Assembly: GCA_010093515.1 (NCBI GenBank)
Contig: MU001699.1
Location: 328,889-392,888, forward strand
Direction: 5' to 3'
Source: Lineolata rhizophorae
Lineage: Eukaryota > Ascomycota > Dothideomycetes > Lineolatales > Lineolataceae
Length of the DNA stretch: 64,000 nucleotides
Part shown: positions 1 to 11,353 of the stretch, piece after piece
How the letters are laid out: each line of letters starts with the position of its first letter
Numbering within the stretch: the stretch's first letter is position 1
The notes under the pieces: model-generated
What the model saw: the letters and a program-made list of their open reading frames with translations, nothing else
Databases searched by the model: none
Told to the model about the DNA's origin: nothing
Program-made: the position numbers and the translations under genes

Positions 1-782
1 GTCGCAGTAGGTGCCTTAATTCCTGGGAGGGTCCGCGCACCACCAAGATCAGCCCTATCAAGGGGCCACCCCCTATGGTAGAACGTGTGAAACTCCCTAG
101 GGCCACAAACGGTTGTCGTAGGGGCTACGAGTGAGCAAAACGGGAGAAGCTGGCATATAGAAAATTGAGGAGTTCATTATACTTGGTAATTGGATAGGGG
201 TTTGAGGGGCTAAATCTTCTAATCCGATATGCGATCGCCTGTAGGACAAGCTAGGTGGAGGGGAAACTGGGCGTTGGGGTGGCCGCGCTAAAAAACGTCA
301 TGGTTGCCTAGGCAAGCTCGCGTCGCGCCTTGTCGCGTTCTACCTCCCGTTCGTCTCAGGTGGGCGCAAAACACATAACGCGTCGGACCGTGACGATAAC
401 TGGACGCTCACCTTCACGAACTGTAGATATTCTTAGACTGAATTTCCCACATCTCTCATTATCCTACTTCAATCCTGTGGCCCTCCCGCGTCCTAGTTTA
501 AAAGTACCTTGACCATTGTCCTTCCCCTGCGAACGCCGGTCGAACTCTCTGAGCTGAGATATCAGAACCCCAAGAACAAAACAAAAAGGCCGTACAAAAA
601 AGGGTCCAAGACCTCCGCCTTGGGAGACCACCCATCCATCATGCCATGCCGGGTCTCTAGAATGCAGAAAAGGAAGACACGCAAAGGAACACCCTTCATC
701 TAAGACTAAGAGTACAGTATACCAGCAACAGTAACAAATATGCCATGTTCATGAAAAGTGAAATGAACAGCCCGCGCGATGT
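1..782. other. Gene-poor left edge, nothing recognised
   Basis: I see no convincing gene here. The two short open frames at 330-512 and 509-703 have no family resemblance and no splice partners. One ACGCGT lies at 378-383. The last 100 bases or so are probably the 3' untranslated region of the ribonucleotide reductase gene read from the minus strand. Confidence 0.5.
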
Positions 783-2287
783 TCAGAAATCCTCGTCAAA
801 GGCGAAGTCGCCGCTCATGACCGGCGCCGGGGTACCGGCAGAGCCTGACGTCTCCGTCTTGTCATGGCGCTTGGTGCCGGCCATCACCCCAGCCTTCTGG
901 TAGTCGCCGACGCGTTTCTCGAAGAAGTTGGTCTTGCCAGCTAGAGAAATGTTCTCCATGAAGTCGAAGGGGTTCGTCGAGTTGTAGTGCTTGGTAAAGC
1001 CCAGAGCTACCAGCAGCCGGTCAGCAACGAACTCGATGTACTGGCACATGAGGTTGGCGTTCATGCCGAGCAGCGCGACAGGCAGCGCCTCCGTCAGGAA
1101 CTCCTGCTCGATGGTGACAGCCTCGGTGATGATCCTTAGAACATGCTCTGCGCTCGGCTTGTTCTTGATATGCGAGAAGAGCAGGCAGGCAAAGTCGGTG
1201 TGCATTCCCTCGTCACGGGAGATGAGCTCGTTGGAAAACGTCAGACCCGCCATCAGGCCACGCTTCTTCAGCCAAAAGATGGCCGCAAAAGAACCACTGA
1301 AGAAGATACCCTCAACAGCAGCGAACGCGATGAGACGCGACGCAAAGGTGGAATTCTTGTCAGTGATCCAACGAATAGCCCAGTCGGCCTTCTTGCGGAT
1401 GCACGGGACTAATCACGCGTTAGCACAAGGGAAAAAATGCGTCGTACGCGTCGGTCTTGCAGGTGCGAGCATACTATTGTCAATAGCATTGAAGAGATAG
1501 TTGCGCTGCTTGGGCTCGGAGATATAGGTGTCGATGAGCAAGGAGTAGGTCTCGGAGTGGATGTTCTCCATCATGATCTGGAAGCCATAGAAGCAACGGG
1601 CCTCGGGGATCTGAACTTCGCCGCTAAAGCGCTCCACCAGGTTTTCGTTCACGATGCCGTCCGAAGCGGCGAAGAAGGCGAGGACGTGCGAGATGAAGTA
1701 GCGCTCATCGTTGTTGAGACGCTTGTTCCAGTCGTGGAGGTCCTTGGAAAGGTCGATCTCCTCAGCTGTCCAAAAGGAAGCTTCGGCCTTCTTGTACATT
1801 TGCCAAATCTATTCCATAAGTTCGTGTTAGTCCAAGAGTGTCGCAATGCTGGATAACACTTTACGCGTCGACACGGTTTGAACGCGTCGACGCGACAGGA
1901 GACGCGTACCTCGTGATACTTGATGGGAAAGAGCACGAAGCGCTGAGGGTTCTCTTGGAGGAGAGGCTCATCAACCTCCTCAGGTTTGATGGTAGCAGCA
2001 ACCTTGGGCGGCTCGTTCGAAGCCTCCTCCTCCTTGACATCAAGGTCAGGGATACCCACGATGGGGACGGCAACCTCGTCGTTCTCAATTGCGAGGTTCT
2101 CCTTATCCTCCTCCTTGAAGTTAAGTTTCTTAGCGGGGGAGTCGCCCATCTTAAGGCCTTCAATGGCGGAGGCAGCCTGCGTCGAGATGGTATTAGTACC
2201 GGCGCGTCCAGTGCAGGATGGCGGCCACGCGAACAGAGAAGCAGGTTGGTGCCATACCTTTTTGGAAGGAGTGATTTCGGTAGACAT
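783..2287 (-). CDS. RNR2: Ribonucleoside-diphosphate reductase small subunit (R2)
   Basis: Exons on the minus strand are 2258-2287, 1910-2176, 1475-1808 and 783-1408, giving 418 aa with all three introns GT..AG. This is the di-iron, tyrosyl-radical subunit of class Ia ribonucleotide reductase, which makes dNTPs with the large subunit. Visible family hallmarks are [11 protein letters not shown] (first iron ligand Asp near residue 118), [25 protein letters not shown] (iron-ligand Glu and His and the radical Tyr) and [11 protein letters not shown]. The protein ends in the acidic, Phe-terminated tail DEDF that contacts the large subunit. Length fits fungal R2 (about 400-420 aa). The start is the first ATG of the only frame that splices cleanly into the conserved core. 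Regulation by MBF is suggested by ACGCGT boxes upstream and, unusually, in introns 2 and 3. Confidence 0.95.
1409..1909. promoter_or_regulatory. Five ACGCGT (MCB) boxes in RNR2 introns 2 and 3
   Basis: ACGCGT occurs at 1902-1907, 1882-1887 and 1863-1868 in intron 2 (1809-1909), and at 1446-1451 and 1415-1420 in intron 3 (1409-1474). The 1902 copy directly follows the donor GT. The 1415 copy overlaps the CTAAC-like branch site. ACGCGT is the known MBF site of G1/S genes, RNR genes included. That these intronic copies act as enhancers is inference. Confidence 0.5.
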
Positions 2288-3524
2288 TGTTGCGGATTCT
2301 CTAAGCTTAAGCTAAGCAAGTGCAGAAGCAAGAGAACGATGAGAGATAGAATGTCCACAGCTAGAGGATTGGAGCGTGTTGGGATGGAAGAACAAGAGAG
2401 TGACAGAGCTAGAGAGACGCGTTCTTAAAGGGTCTCGCGTCGCGACGCTTTGACCGAAAACCGTGGGTCACCTCAAACGGTGGGCACGGGCCTGCACACC
2501 ACTGCTAGCCAAGTTAGCTTACCGTCGGTTAGATTGATAAATTTTATCTGATTGTATTTTTTGAGCTTGAAGCAGAACAAACTAAACCTAATAAGTTCTA
2601 GTCATGCAGTGGTGCCTACGAACGGTACAGTAGTGTCTGTTATATATTTTCTTGGCCAGCAGGAGCGGGAGCGTCGCAAAGCACGAGAACACGCGCCCTC
2701 CGTCGCGCTGTCGCGCTCCACACCAACAATCCCACCCGACGTCGGCTGAGACCCACAGCTTCTAGGCTGCGCCGCCATTGGCACCTTGCCATTTTTGCCT
2801 AATCTCTGGCCTACTGTGAGCTAGGGAGAGAAGTTTTACAGTCATTGAAAGGCTCGGAGAATTACTGCGGCTCATAGGCAACCTCTGAGTCATTGATGAG
2901 CAATGAAGGTTCTATGTGTTTACTTTCCTCTGCTTTCTGCATCCACCCCACGCGGTTCCCTTTGGTACTGAGATCATCCACGGAAGAGAGCTTCACGCGT
3001 GCACGCGTGCGCGCGTGCCATTTGTGGAGTTTTGGCGCCCGCCAAGTCTGGTGGCTGGACGGGAACGCAAGATTCATTCGCGACGCGAACTCACATGACC
3101 CTCATAACATCGGCAGCTTTTTCCTTTCCAACTCAGTAGCGCGTTAGGACCTAAGACGCGCAAGTTTCACGAAGTCTTTGACTCAGAATTTTCGTATTCA
3201 TTCTGTAGGTAGATTATCGTTCCGGAAAAGGAGAATCATTTCGTTCTTCCCTTCAAGGATACCATTCCTCACTCGACCTTCTACTGCCTCTGAGCGACGC
3301 CACATAGAGAACTCCACCTGTCTACTACCCTCCACTGCGTTTCTTTAAAGCTCTATTTTTGTTTTACCCCACGAATGAGCCTACAATACTTTTGATCCCT
3401 GTTTGCATTTCCTGTAATAAAAATTAGATTAATTCTACTGGAGCACCGTCCAATGCTCCCTTGTCCATTCCCATGCTCCCTGAATGCATTAGAGCAGCAT
3501 TTCCCTTTTTAATACCATCCCACC
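2288..3524. other. Intergenic: RNR2 promoter side and RPC53 3' side
   Basis: No gene is supported. Besides the proximal MCB box, two further ACGCGT copies sit at 2995-3000 and 3003-3008 inside an alternating CG/CA stretch (2994-3018). The right part is low-complexity AT-rich sequence, likely the RPC53 3' region. Confidence 0.5.
2417..2422. promoter_or_regulatory. MCB box in RNR2 promoter
   Basis: ACGCGT lies 130 bases upstream of the RNR2 ATG, followed at 2431-2448 by a CGCGTCGCGACGC-like stretch. This is the expected place for an MBF site controlling an S-phase gene. Confidence 0.5.
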
Positions 3525-5797
3525 TCACCAAGAACCCATAATTTCTTCCCAATCCGGCGTTACCACAAACTTGCCCCTCACTTGTCCAAAACTCAACGTC
3601 TCGCCCATGATGTGCCCCGGCGGACGCTTCGCCGCAGCCCCTTCACCATCTTCGTCCCCTTCAGGCTGCTCATCCATTTTGACCACCATCACGTCTTGCA
3701 GGAACTCCGTGTCCATGCCCATCTTCATCTGAAAGCTTGCGCCGCCCCATGACAGCGTCGCGCGACCCGATTTGTGAATCCGCAGCTTACCGGCGTAGCC
3801 AGGCGCTAGCGTAGGTCCCTGTTCCGCAGCACCTTGCTGTGGTTCCGCGCCTGGGTCCTGCTTGATGGTGACGGATTCCTTGGCTGGGGCTGCGGTCGCG
3901 TTCTGGTCTTGTGCCGCGCTCGTACCGGCACGTGTTTCCGTCGGTGATTCGTTTCTTCCTTCACGTTTTGTCGGTGGTGATTGTGCCGTGGCAAGATCTG
4001 GAAGCACCGGCGGAAGCTGAAAGAGGTACACGCGATCAGCCTTCTTGTCTGGGAGTTGCTGCTCGGATAGAATGGATTCATCCTCGCCTGCAGTTTCGGC
4101 CGGGGCGATCGTGATAGAGCCTAGCTCATCGCGCAGCACTTGCATGTCATGCATGCGACGCTCGTATTCTTGAAGGTCCTGGTCGGTTTGGAAAACAGGC
4201 TTTTGATTCTTCCGACGTTTTGAAGACGGCGACAACTTGATGGCCTTGTCATCCTTCTTCTTAGTCGAAGTAGGTGACTCAGGCCGCGGCTTAGACGTTT
4301 CAGGGGCAGCTAGTTCATTCCTAACCGCAGTAACGTCATCCAGCTCATCCTCGTCGTATGCCCCTTTGAACTCTCGCACGTCAGATATCACTTCCATATC
4401 CTTAGCCTTTGCCTTGCCTTTCTTAATTGCAGACGCAAGCGCCTCCTCCACGTTCGCCGTGCCAGTCTCATCTGCAATGCGACGTAACTCTGCTGTCGTG
4501 GCCGAACTTGCCTCTGTGTTTATTCCAACCACTCTCTCTTTATGCTCGTGACGCTGCAGGCGGACTGGTGCCAGGCTCATACGGTCGAACTGAGGTCTGC
4601 GGCGGCGGTTAATAGACCGCGGCCCCCCCTCCTCATCGCTCGTTCCATCGTCGCTGATGAGATTAATGTAGTCAACATCTAGGAGAGGACCCTCATGGCC
4701 TTCGTCGGGATCCGAGGATATGTATCCGCCATCTTCGGGTTCTCTCTTAACAACTCCCTCATTGCCTTCAACTCCAGTCATGGGAACATCTTGGTTATCC
4801 TCCTGTTTAATCTTTGCTTCGGTCTTTATCCGGGGTCCTCCAGGCTTGGAAGAGGCCCCCACGCTTCCAAAGCCACCGCGCGAGTGTGTGGGCCGACCGC
4901 GCTGAACGAATCTCGAAGTATCTGTTATCAGTTAGACAGCTTCGACGCAACGCATATGCAGAGATCCCATTAAGTAGACAGCGACATACCCCTCGAGACC
5001 ATCCCGCTTGAGAACGGCCCGCTCGCAATCACGTCCCCCATAAATCCGCCCCTGCCCCTCCCCCTCCCAGGTCCTACCATAAACGCGCCTCTTTGTTGCT
5101 GCTGCCGGCCTTGTCCTCTACTTCTAGCCCCAGACACACCACCACCACTTCCTCCCCTCCCCCCTCCTGCCACAACTCCAGCTACTCCCGCGCTCCTCGT
5201 CGGCTGCACCGTGCCTAGCCGGGCCATTTGCTCCGCCCGCCGCGCATCCTCCTGCTCTTGCAACCGCTGCCGCTCCTCCGCGCTCCGCCTGCCACGGCCC
5301 CTAGGCTGCGGCATCAACGCTCTACGTCCCGACGGAGCCCCCGGTCCAGCTCCAACCCCGGCCAGCGTGGCAACGCGCCGAGGCGTCTCCGAACACGATG
5401 GGGGCAACGTCACTGAAGATGGCATCGGCGCACTTGCAGCTCCAATGCTAGAACTGCGCGCTAGATCAGCCGCATCATGGGCCATAGCTGCCGATGCGGC
5501 ATCAATTGCCGTGGCAGTTTCCTGGACGCTCGAAGTGGTGATAGTCAGGCCAGGATGCGATGTAGATGCCGGTTGAGCCTCGGCGCCGACAGCCGGCTCT
5601 ACAGGGTCTCCAGGCGCATCCTCCATCGTGGCATCTTGCGTCTCGGTCGGCGCGGCATCCTGCGGCTGTGCTGTCGGTGGCTCCTCGTCCTCATGTGCTG
5701 GCGCTTCTGTAGCGGCGTTGGGGTTTGCGACTCGTCCCCTGGTGGAGGTGGTGCCGCCGCGTGCGCGGCTCCCACGGGGCCGGCCACGAGGCGGCAT
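3525..5797 (-). CDS. RPC53: DNA-directed RNA polymerase III subunit RPC4/RPC53
   Basis: Exons 4990-5797 and 3525-4921 with one 68-base GT..AG intron give 734 aa. RPC53 pairs with RPC37 in a TFIIF-like subcomplex of Pol III that acts in initiation and termination. The C-terminal 90 residues carry the family signature: a GKLRIHKSGRATLSWGG block, then FLQDVMVV, then SFGQVRGKFVVTPDW near the stop. The N-terminal 270 residues are Ala/Pro/Gly-rich with GRGRGG motifs, and the middle is acidic and lysine-rich and probably disordered. Length is well above yeast Rpc53 (422 aa) but such extensions are common in filamentous fungi. The intron is needed because the N-terminal frame ends at a stop just past it and both frames join cleanly. 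Confidence 0.88.
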
Positions 5798-6619
5798 GAT
5801 TTCCGGCGTCTCTACTGAGGAGGGAGTGGTTGGAAAATGTATTCGTGTTGGTGGTGCTGTCTAAAAGAATTTTAGTGAAAAAACTGAAGGTTTAGTAGGC
5901 TGCGAGCCACAGATGTTCCGCAGATTGTCATTGGTTACTTGAGGTTTGATTGTTCCAAAAAATAGGGTGGGCCCTGCTCTTTCTTCAATTTAGCAGGTCA
6001 CAGCGACCTCATCTTAGTGGGGCAGTGGACGCCAATGAATGTCTATAGAAATTTTAAATTTATGATTACTAGACTGGTCTACATCGATCCTTCCGAATTC
6101 TGGTTGCTACAAGTTGTCGGCTGGGGTTTGTCGTAAGTCCGCTATATTAACGATAATTAGCGTTGGTACCGGACCAAGCCAATCACCAGCACGCAGAAAG
6201 CACAGCTGGCCTCAACTTAACCCAACCCTCGACCCATCCCCCCCCCCCTCTCGTTAAACGGGGCATTGCAGGCTTGAATTAGAAAGCACATCGTTGCAGG
6301 GGTAGATGCCATAGCTTCCCAGCCTTCTCCATCTCCGGACTTCGCACTTCACGCTCACCAACGGCTGACACAGCTGAATAATTCGATTCGATTAGTTGAC
6401 CCCAGGAAGCGCTTAGGACTTGTATAACCGCAGCTCTTTGCTGCTCTCTGTTCATCTTACCACACTTCTTCCCCCTAACACAGGTGCGATAAGCCCAGAT
6501 TACCTGCTTCAGTATCTTGTGGGGAAATTTACCATAACAACCGACTCCCGCAGTTTGTTCTGCTTTGCCGCTATACGAGGATCCGCTCCTAACTCCACCT
6601 GAACATAGACACCACTTCA
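5798..6619. promoter_or_regulatory. Divergent intergenic region RPC53 / PDI
   Basis: This 822-base spacer separates two divergently transcribed genes. I see a CCAAT near 6178-6182, an 11-base C run at 6238-6248, and AT-rich stretches around 6050-6065. No gene or RNA is recognisable. Confidence 0.45.
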
Positions 6620-7783
6620 ATGATGGTTCGCTTCACACACCTCTTTGTTGCCTCGCTAGGCGTGCTCGGCGCGCACGCCGCCTCTGCTGTTACGGACCTT
6701 ATTCCTGACAACTTCGATTCCGTCGTCCTACAATCGGGCAAGCCGGCACTTGTGGAGTTCTTCGCGCCATGGTGCGGACATTGCAAGAAGCTGGCGCCTG
6801 TCTACGAAGAGCTCGGCCAGGCTTTTTCGTCTGCGTCTGACCGGGTCACTATCGCCAAGGTTGATTGCGATGCGAACCGTGAACTTGGCAAGCGGTTCGG
6901 TGTCCAGGGCTTCCCGACGCTCAAGTGGTTCGACGGCACCAGCGACACACCGACGGATTACAAGAGTGGCCGTGATTTGGAGAGCTTATCCAACTTTGTG
7001 TCGGAGAAGACGGGTATTAAGCCAAGGGCGAAGAAGACCGCGCCTAGCCAGGTGGTGATGCTGGATGATCAGAGCTTCCAGAAGGAGATTGGTGGTGACA
7101 AGGACGTTTTGGTGGCATTCACGGCGCCGTGGTGCGGACGTAAGTATCCTTTGTTACTATTCCAAGCATACACAAGTGTAGATCCCTAACATCGCTTCCA
7201 AACCGCAGACTGCAAGAACCTCGCCCCGACCTGGGAAACCCTCGCGCAAAACTTCGCTCCCGAGTCTACCGTCCTCATCGCCAAGGTCGATGCTGAGGCC
7301 CCGAACGCCAAGGCAACCGCTTCCGATCAGGGCGTAAGCTCCTACCCGACGATCAAATTCTTCCCGCGCGGTAGCACTGAGCCCGAGATGTACGAGGGCG
7401 GACGCTCCGAGGCCGACTTTGTCGCCTTTCTCAACGAGAAGGCCGGCACGCGCCGCGCCGTCGGCGGTGGACTGAACACGGCTGCGGGCACTATTGAAGC
7501 CTTCGACACCCTGGTTAAGGAGGTTGGTGGCGCGTACGAGAAGGGTGTCGACCGCGCCAAAAAGCTGGCAGGCGAAGTCAAGGACCGCTACGGCGACTAC
7601 TACGTCAAGGTGTTTGAGAAGATGTCGTCCAATAAGGGTTATGTCGAGAAAGAGCTAGGCCGTCTAGAGGGCATGCTTAAGAAGGGCTCACTTGCCCCGG
7701 AGAAGCACGATGATTTGACAGCAAGGACCAACATCCTCCGGAGGTTCACCGGGGCTGTCAGCAGCGAGAAGGATGAGTTGTAA
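6620..7783 (+). CDS. tigA: ER protein disulfide isomerase, TigA/ERp38 type
   Basis: Exons 6620-7139 and 7209-7783 give 364 aa. The enzyme forms and rearranges disulfides in secretory proteins in the ER lumen. An N-terminal signal peptide (hydrophobic residues about 3-20) is followed by two thioredoxin domains with APWCGHC active sites at about 50-55 and 170-175. The second site is created by splicing: the intron falls between Gly and His of CGHC. A helical ERp29-like domain follows (about 270-355), and the protein ends in KDEL, an ER retrieval signal. This layout matches Aspergillus TigA and its relatives. An alternative start at the second Met changes one residue only. Confidence 0.93.
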
Positions 7784-9664
7784 ATTCAAGGACACGCCTT
7801 ATGGATTTCAGGTCTCGAGCTCTTTTTGGTAAAGTAGTAGGACCTGTACGCACCCTGATATAGACGAGTAGGATGAAAGATACCTGCAGGTGCATTTTTG
7901 GTCGAATAACTGTATGAAAACGACAACGATTGGTGGCGGGCACAAACTCTGTATCGATAGCGTCTGTTCTTAGCGGGAAGAGTGCGTAATGGGTGTTGCT
8001 GCGTTCTCACTACAATAGACAAGATGAAACCGGCAAATGTAAGGTCCGAGCCCGCATACTGGTATATTTAACGACAGTAAACCATGAGAGATGAGGAATC
8101 TGCCGACTCTATGTGAATCCGTAAATAATCGCATCGTCCCAAGCCCGCCTAAAATACACTCAAGTTCGACCGAACCATCCCATGCTTAACATAGCTTCTC
8201 GTTCCTTCGTAATGTGTTTTTAGCTTACTATACCAAGAATTACAATAGCCTATACATAATCGCGCTTTCGCTGACGCGATTCCATCCATGTCTCATTTAT
8301 CTCCTTTTGTGCCTCCAAGCTGAGATCCGGCCTGTATCGTTGCCTCGAGGTTGTCGAGTCGTCGCGACATCTCGTCCACTAGCAGCATCGTCCGAAGCAT
8401 TAGTTTTGTCTCCGACTATCCAAATGCATGAGGTTCCCGCAGGCGGGCGTACTCTTCTCCATTATCTCGGACGACACGCTAGAAAACTTGGTTGAGAGTT
8501 GATTCAGGAGTTCGTCGACGACAGCGGTCAGCTCAGCCGGAGCGGCGGACGTAGGAGACTAAGCGGCCAGTACAGTCCAAAGTTAGCAGGAGTTCGAAAA
8601 TGTACTGCACAGCGACGGCTACATGGCAAGAGGGCAGGGCATACTGGCTGGTCTTTCGACTCCTGGTTTGACATGGCTTACGGGATGTAAAACCACCGGA
8701 TATTTAAGGAATGGGCGTCTCAAGCGGATGTTTCCGAAATTATAAATTTTTGTGACCTCAAGTTATTCAAAACCAATCGTGCGGGTAGTTTCCAGCCGAA
8801 AACGCTCCTACGAGAAAGGAGGTTCTGATACGTCTATCATCGGATGGAGTTAGGAAGCCTCGAAATTGTGGCTGAAATATAAGGCACGTGAATGGTCTGG
8901 TTCGCTAGTCTTTGTTGTGGCTGTGCTTTTTTACCAGATGCTTGAACTTTCATACATAAGCGTCTCTTCCTTTCTCTACTTTAATTCTTCTTTTACTGTC
9001 AGAGTCCCGAAATTTCCAAAAATACCCAAAAATGGCCCTAAGTAAATCAAGACCTATCCTATACATTTATTGGCTGTACGGGGTCAGAGCGGACCTTCGT
9101 CCGTCCGAGTGACTACACCCACCGAAAAAGGAAAACCAAGAAAGCGCGAGCAAAACTTTGAATGTCGGCGAGGTCTCATGACTTTGAATGCATTTGGAAT
9201 GCATTAAAAGTGTTTGGTTTTAGTTTGAGCTTAATATGACAAAAAGGGTCCCTAAGTTTTGAGATACTGGACCCTTTCTAATACCCACTAGAAGATGTTC
9301 CTAGGTCTATATCACTCCGGTTTCAGGCCGATAGCAGTCCAGCAGTATACAATACAGCGCTCACCTACTGGGTCCGCGTAAGTGCACTTACTGCTTGCAA
9401 ATAAAAACCCGCTATATCTCACAAATAGCGTCCAATATTCTCTTTCAGCCCTTCAATCGCTTAACAGGTTCTAGCACATCTGAACAGAACTGAGCATTGA
9501 CCATACAGAGTTGAATAAACTATTAGAGATAAATAGTTCGGAATTGAAATCAATTGTTTTTTAAATCAATTGTTTGACACAGTATGGTATATTCCTCTTA
9601 CAGCTATTAATAGAGCCACAGGACGCCCAACAATGCAAATAAACTAGAGTATAGCACATGCGTA
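7784..9664. other. Intergenic, about 1.9 kb, no gene seen
   Basis: This is the convergent spacer between the PDI and EBP2 3' ends. Small frames exist (for example 8214-8495) but none resembles a protein family or has splice partners. From about 8700 it becomes AT-rich. A short imperfect duplication of an ATCAATTGTTT motif lies at about 9547-9577. Confidence 0.45.
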
Positions 9665-11064
9665 CTATCTCAGCTTAGCCCTCTTACTCTTTCCCGGCCT
9701 TTGATTTCCCTTTTTGCTCCCGGGACCCGCCTTCATTTTCTTCGCGGAATACCCACGCATGTCAGCGCTTGATAGGGCATCACCACTCTTAGAGAAGCGC
9801 TTCTTGCCCCCGAAACCGTATTTCTCATCCTTCTTCTGGCGCTTGAAGTTGGGTTTACCTGCTGCTCCTGCCGCCCTCCGATCGGTGTTAGACTTCTTGC
9901 CATGGCGCCCGCTGTCAGCAGCGTCATCAAGGGCTACGTCGAAGAGATCATCTTCATTTGCGTTGGGAATGTCGGCGTTTTGCCGTTCTGAGGGTTGATG
10001 TTGTTAGCGCAGATTCCAAACTCAACGATATTACACATGACAAAATTGAAGTGACGAAGTGACGAAGCGACGTACTCCTCTTGAGGATATTAATCTTTTC
10101 GAGTGTCTCTTTCTTCGCACGCTCGCGCTCCTGCTGCTTTGCAATCTGCACCTGCTTGCCGAACTTCTTCAAATCGCGCTGCTTGCGAGCCTCCGCCGCC
10201 GCTTTCTTGCCTGCCGCCGCGTCGATCAACTTCTGTTTCACGCGGCCCATATGCTCGTCACTCTTGACCATCTCAGCAAAAAAGTCACTCGGCCGCGAGA
10301 ACGGCACGCCCTCCTTTTTAAGTAGATCGCGGCCCTGGCGCGCTGCCGATAGCGCCTGCGAATAGAAAGCTAGTTCGCGGGTGAGGTCGTCGTCGACGTC
10401 CTTGATATGTACGGGCTCGTCGGTGGTTATGGACTGGTGCTCGGAGAAAGGGAGCTTGTGCAGGGGAAGAGCGATGGACTTATAAGCGCGGAGGAGGGCT
10501 GATGTGTTGTTGATAGTCAAGCGTCGGTGTGGGAGGATGTCGCCCTTGTCTTCGGAGGCAAGGGACTCGATGTCGGAGAGAGGGATGGAACCTTCCTCGG
10601 CAGCGTCTTCTTCCTCGCCATCCTCGGAGGCGTCGCGTACAGGCTCGTCGCTGGAGGAATCGCTGTCGTCGAGGCGGGAGAGATCGAACTATGGGAAATT
10701 GTTAACATGGGCTATGACATTCAAGAGACTGTAGCAGACGCACCTTCTCTTCATGCTCATACTCGTCGTCCTCGACGCTGCCTTCTTCACTCTTTTCCGT
10801 TTCCCATTCGCCATTCTCCCCATTTGCGCCATTTGTGCTCGCGCCATTGACTTCTGCTTCAATACCGGGTTCCGAATCCCTCCTCGCGCCCCTCACGCTT
10901 GTTTCGGCATCATCGGTTATATCGTCAGCCTCTTCTTCGATCTTCTTCCCCTTCACCTGCTTTCGCTTCTCAGCTTCCTTTCGCAACTTCTTTTGCTTCT
11001 CAAGCTCATAGTCGCGGCCCTGGTGGCGGTCCAATGCCTTTTTTAGCTTGCTTCCTTTGGCCAT
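9665..11064 (-). CDS. EBP2: rRNA processing protein EBP2
   Basis: Exons 10744-11064, 10076-10688 and 9665-9987 give 418 aa. EBP2 is a nucleolar factor needed for pre-60S assembly and 27S pre-rRNA processing. The N-terminal third is lysine-rich, then strongly acidic. The conserved core has a LPHRRLTINN block, DVDDDLTRELAFYSQAL, and GVPFSRPSDFFAEMVKSDEHM, then a basic coiled-coil-like stretch. The C-terminus contains KYGFGGKKRFSKSGDA, a hallmark of the family, and ends in a basic tail. Length matches yeast Ebp2 (427 aa). I start at the Met of MAKGSKLKK. An in-frame Met 11 codons upstream is possible. Head-to-head with PUS4. Confidence 0.92.
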
Positions 11065-11353
11065 ATTTGCAGCCGGGCGCCAGGAAAAGAGGCGCAAGGA
11101 GAATGCGGAGCGGTTCGAGAAATTATGGGTGAAATCAAGAAATCGTAAACCTGACCGGTCGCAATGTAGGATTCAGGAAAATCTTCGGCTGGCAGGCGGT
11201 TGGGCGAAATCTTGGCGCTCTAGCAACTCACCGCCTCGGCAGAAATTCACTTATAGCAAGACCCCGGTTGCCCCGGCGTGCGGTTCTTGCAGCTGAGCTG
11301 CAGAAAGCCGCACCTGGAAGCACGCCTACATCGATCTCTCTTCCTTCCCCTCA
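11065..11353. promoter_or_regulatory. Shared EBP2/PUS4 divergent promoter
   Basis: Only 289 bases separate the two divergent start codons, so both promoters must overlap. Both products serve RNA maturation, so co-regulation is plausible but not shown. No TATA box is evident. Confidence 0.45.

Noticed and set aside
991-2428. Frames antisense to the ribonucleotide reductase gene (for example 1838-2428 +)
   Set aside because: They mirror the real coding strand and encode nothing recognisable.
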